From assembly GCF_019218745.1 (NCBI RefSeq), contig NZ_JAHUXA010000001.1, forward strand, positions 744,001 through 808,000: a stretch of DNA of 64,000 nucleotides. The letters are read 5' to 3'. Numbering within the stretch: the first letter of the stretch is position 1; every line of letters starts with the position of its first letter. This document shows, in pieces, positions 61,711 to 64,000 of this stretch. The translations under genes and the position numbers were made by a program. This DNA comes from Enterobacter sp. ENT03. Lineage in GTDB: Bacteria > Pseudomonadota > Gammaproteobacteria > Enterobacterales > Enterobacteriaceae. The notes under the pieces were generated by a model. That model was not told the origin of the DNA, did no database searches, and saw nothing but the letters and a program-made list of their open reading frames with translations.

Positions 61711-61744
61711 AAAAAAAGCCTCCCGGTGTGGGAGGCTTTTTTTT
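61711..61744. terminator. Terminator after potE
   Basis: GCCTCCC / GGGAGGC stem with a GGTGT loop, extended by A and T runs on both sides (AAAAAAA before, eight Ts after). Strong on the plus strand. Confidence 0.95.
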
Positions 61745-61745
61745 C

Positions 61746-61867
61746 GCCCGGCGGCGCTGCGCTTGCCGGGCCTACAGGATGTTGCCATTCCGTAGGTCGG
61801 GTAAGGCGAAGCCGCCACCCGGCAAATCCTGAATCACAGGTCGGGTAAGGCGTAGCCGCCACCCGAC
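61746..61867. repeat. Three REP elements between potE and pgm
   Basis: Units at 61746-61775 (forward), 61792-61823 (inverted) and 61838-61867 (inverted). The last two carry GTCGGGTAAGGCG in place of GCCGGGTAAGGCG; in the third unit the opposite arm also changes (CACCCGAC), which keeps the pairing. The set separates convergent potE and pgm. Confidence 0.9.
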
Positions 61868-61874
61868 AATACCA

Positions 61875-63515
61875 TTACGCGTTTTTCAGCACTTCGCTGA
61901 CAATCTCTACCGCTTCTTTCTCGATCAGCTTACGGTGATCTTCGCCGAGGAAGCTTTCGCAGTAAATCTTGTACGCATCTTCCGTACCGGACGGACGCGC
62001 CGCAAACCAGCCGTTTTCGGTCATCACTTTCAGCCCGCCAATGGACGCGCCGTTACCCGGTGCTGCGGTCAGACGTGCCGTGATCGGATCGCCTGCCAGG
62101 GTGTCTGCGCTGACCATTTCCGGTGACAGCTTGGAGAGCGCGGCTTTTTGCGCCGACGACGCAGATGCCTGCAAACGGTTGTAGCTCGGCGCACCAAAGC
62201 GCGCGGCCAGCTCGTCATAATGCTGCTGCGGTTTTTTGCCGGTCACCGCGGTGATTTCTGCGGCCAGCAGGCACATGATGATGCCGTCTTTATCGGTCGA
62301 CCACGGCGTGCCGTCGAAACGCAGGAAGGACGCGCCCGCGCTCTCTTCGCCACCGAAGCCAAAGCTGCCGTCATACAGACCATCCACGAACCACTTAAAG
62401 CCCACCGGCACTTCCACCAGCTTACGGCCCAGCGCATCAACCACGCGGTCAATCATCGCCGAAGACACCAGCGTTTTACCTACCGCCACATCCTTGCCCC
62501 ACTGTGGACGATGCTGGAACAGGTAGTTGATGGCAACCGCAAGATAATGGTTCGGATTCATCAGGCCCGCAGGGGTGACGATACCGTGACGGTCGTAATC
62601 CGGGTCATTGGCAAACGCCAGATCGAACTTATCGCGCAGTGCCAACAAGCCCGCCATCGCGCACTCGGAGGAGCAGTCCATGCGGATCGCACCGTCTTTA
62701 TCGAGGTGCATAAAGCGGAAGGTCTGATCGACGTGATCGTTGACGATGGTCAGGTTCAGGTTGTAGTGGCTGGCGATACGTTTCCAGTATTCGATACCGG
62801 AGCCGCCCAGCGGATCGACGCCCAGCGTCAGGCCCGCTTTCTGGATCGCCGCCATATCCACGATCTCCGCCAGCCCTTCGATAAACGGCTGCACCAGATC
62901 CTGTTCGTTAATATGGCCCGATGCCAGCGCGGCATCCAGCGGGAGGCGCTTCACGTCTTTCAGGCCATCGGCCAGCAGCTGGTTGGCGCGATCTTCCACC
63001 ACTTTGGTGACGTTGGTATCGGCCGGACCGCCGTTAGGCGGATTGTATTTGATACCGCCATCTTCCGGCGGGTTATGCGACGGGGTGATGACGATGCCAT
63101 CGGCCTGAGCGCCACCCTTTTTGTTGTGCTCAAGGATCGCATTCGATACGGCAGGCGTCGGCGTGTAGCCGTTATTTTCCTGCACCACCACGTCCACGCC
63201 GTTAGCGGCCAGCACTTCCAGCACGGAGATAAACGCAGGCTCTGACAGCGCATGGGTGTCTTTACCCACAAAGCACGGCCCGGTAATGCCGTTTTTCGCG
63301 CGGTTTTCCGCGATCGCCTGGGCGATAGCCAGAATGTGCGGTTCGTTAAAACTGTGACGGGCAGCGCTGCCACGATGGCCTGATGTGCCGAATTTGACCG
63401 CATGTTCTGCATGACCCACTTCCGGCTTCAGCACGTAGTACTGCGAGGTAAGTTGGGCGACGTTAATCAGATCGCTCTGCTGTGCAGGTTGTCCCGCACG
63501 TGGGTGGTTAGCCAT
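61875..63515 (-). CDS. pgm: Phosphoglucomutase Pgm
   Basis: 546 residues as in E. coli. Interconverts glucose-1-phosphate and glucose-6-phosphate, linking galactose use and glycogen or UDP-glucose synthesis. Phosphoserine motif [13 protein letters not shown] (Ser near 146), metal loop [11 protein letters not shown] (near 304), sugar loop GGEESAG and phosphate loop [12 protein letters not shown] are intact. ATG 63515 ([11 protein letters not shown]) follows AAGGA by 8 bp; the ATG at 63536 lacks support. 24 bp after seqA. Confidence 0.97.
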   Translation of the reverse strand: MANHPRAGQPAQQSDLINVAQLTSQYYVLKPEVGHAEHAVKFGTSGHRGSAARHSFNEPHILAIAQAIAENRAKNGITGPCFVGKDTHALSEPAFISVLEVLAANGVDVVVQENNGYTPTPAVSNAILEHNKKGGAQADGIVITPSHNPPEDGGIKYNPPNGGPADTNVTKVVEDRANQLLADGLKDVKRLPLDAALASGHINEQDLVQPFIEGLAEIVDMAAIQKAGLTLGVDPLGGSGIEYWKRIASHYNLNLTIVNDHVDQTFRFMHLDKDGAIRMDCSSECAMAGLLALRDKFDLAFANDPDYDRHGIVTPAGLMNPNHYLAVAINYLFQHRPQWGKDVAVGKTLVSSAMIDRVVDALGRKLVEVPVGFKWFVDGLYDGSFGFGGEESAGASFLRFDGTPWSTDKDGIIMCLLAAEITAVTGKKPQQHYDELAARFGAPSYNRLQASASSAQKAALSKLSPEMVSADTLAGDPITARLTAAPGNGASIGGLKVMTENGWFAARPSGTEDAYKIYCESFLGEDHRKLIEKEAVEIVSEVLKNA

Positions 63516-63539
63516 TGCCTGGTCCTTCTTATGCAAGGA

Positions 63540-64000
63540 TTAAATTGTGCCGCAAACCTTTTCGATCAGTTCCGCCGGGAACTGCATCGACTGCATGATG
63601 TGTTCGATCATGCCGCATTTACGGCCCGTATTTGTGTTGGTGATAACCCAGTAAGGTGTGCCTGGCACTTGTTTGGGTTTGGTCTGGTTTCCGCTTTGCA
63701 GCAGCGTTTTCGAATCTGCGGCAAAGTAGACGCGCGTACGGCCATGTAATGACTCGGTGGCGTCGGCGAAGCCTTTTGCGTCCAGTGAATAGAGTGTAGA
63801 CAGCACCAGCATAAAACGATTAACCGCGCGCTTCTGATCGGCATATTCGTCAGACAGCAGCAGTTCACGCATCGCGCGGACTTTATCTTTTACCGGGTTT
63901 GATGCGACGCCAGGTGCTGGGCTGACAGCGGTAGCCGGTGCGGCTTTGGTCGCGGGAGCCGCAGACTGCGCGGCGGCAGAAAACTTCAGCATGCGCCGTA
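63540..64000 (-). CDS. seqA: Replication regulator SeqA, C-terminal part
   Basis: The gene runs off the right edge; 152 codons plus stop are visible, beginning within ILRRMLKFSAA of the E. coli sequence, so about 30 N-terminal residues are missing. SeqA binds hemimethylated GATC sites and delays re-initiation at oriC. The C-terminal DNA-binding domain (VKDKVRAMRELLLSDEY to ELIEKVCGTI) is nearly identical to E. coli. The Ala/Pro/Val-rich linker is somewhat longer. It precedes pgm by 24 bp, as in E. coli. Confidence 0.96.
   Translation of the reverse strand, partial: RRMLKFSAAAQSAAPATKAAPATAVSPAPGVASNPVKDKVRAMRELLLSDEYADQKRAVNRFMLVLSTLYSLDAKGFADATESLHGRTRVYFAADSKTLLQSGNQTKPKQVPGTPYWVITNTNTGRKCGMIEHIMQSMQFPAELIEKVCGTI

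Overview
The window is a stretch of core chromosome from a member of the Enterobacteriaceae. Almost every protein aligns along its full length with a known Escherichia coli K-12 protein, and gene order follows the E. coli mod-gal-gpmA-aroG-nadA-tol-cyd-mng-suc-sdh-gltA-nei-phr-kdp-speF-potE-pgm-seqA backbone. It is not E. coli: REP elements are of the GCCCGGCGGCG type, an ERIC element sits in the tol operon, the dtpD and abrB genes that E. coli carries here are absent, and no rhs locus lies between ybgA and ybfA. An Enterobacter, Leclercia or Citrobacter-like genus is plausible, but the sequence alone does not settle it.

Layout. 1-3.7 kb: molybdate uptake and its regulation (modB partial, modA, acrZ, modE, modF). 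3.8-8.2 kb: Leloir galactose operon galETKM with both GalR operators. 8.4-10.3 kb: convergent gpmA and aroG. 10.6-13.9 kb: ybgS, zitB and the nadA-pnuC operon. 14.1-15.1 kb: a minus-strand tRNA operon (four tRNA-Lys, one tRNA-Val) carrying four copies of a tRNA 3'-end repeat. 15.2-21.0 kb: the ybgC-tolQRAB-pal-cpoB envelope operon. 21.0-24.8 kb: cytochrome bd operon cydABX-ybgE and its regulatory region. 24.8-30.2 kb: 2-O-mannosyl-glycerate uptake and hydrolysis (mngB, mngA) with divergent regulator mngR. 30.2-42.1 kb: TCA-cycle block sdhCDAB-sucABCD facing away from gltA. 42.2-48.5 kb: one apparent operon ybgA-phr-ybgI-pxpB-pxpC-pxpA-nei. 48.5-49.3 kb: an unassigned interval with duplicated terminator modules and a 35-codon ORF. 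49.3-57.6 kb: ybfA and kdpFABC-kdpDE. 57.9-61.7 kb: ornithine decarboxylase leader speFL, speF and potE. 61.9-64 kb: pgm and partial seqA.

How it fits together. The mng, gal, gpmA and pgm products feed sugars into glycolysis; gltA, sdh and suc run the oxidative TCA cycle, and cyd supplies a terminal oxidase. The tol-pal, kdp and speF-potE groups handle envelope integrity, potassium scavenging and acid or polyamine responses. All complete genes look intact, with no frameshift, transposase, integrase, prophage or CRISPR array seen. The least explained parts are the tRNA-Lys 3'-end repeats (exact 100-bp spacing and a compensatory base-pair change), the ybgA-ybfA interval, and a 174-bp imperfect inverted repeat between sucA and sdhB.
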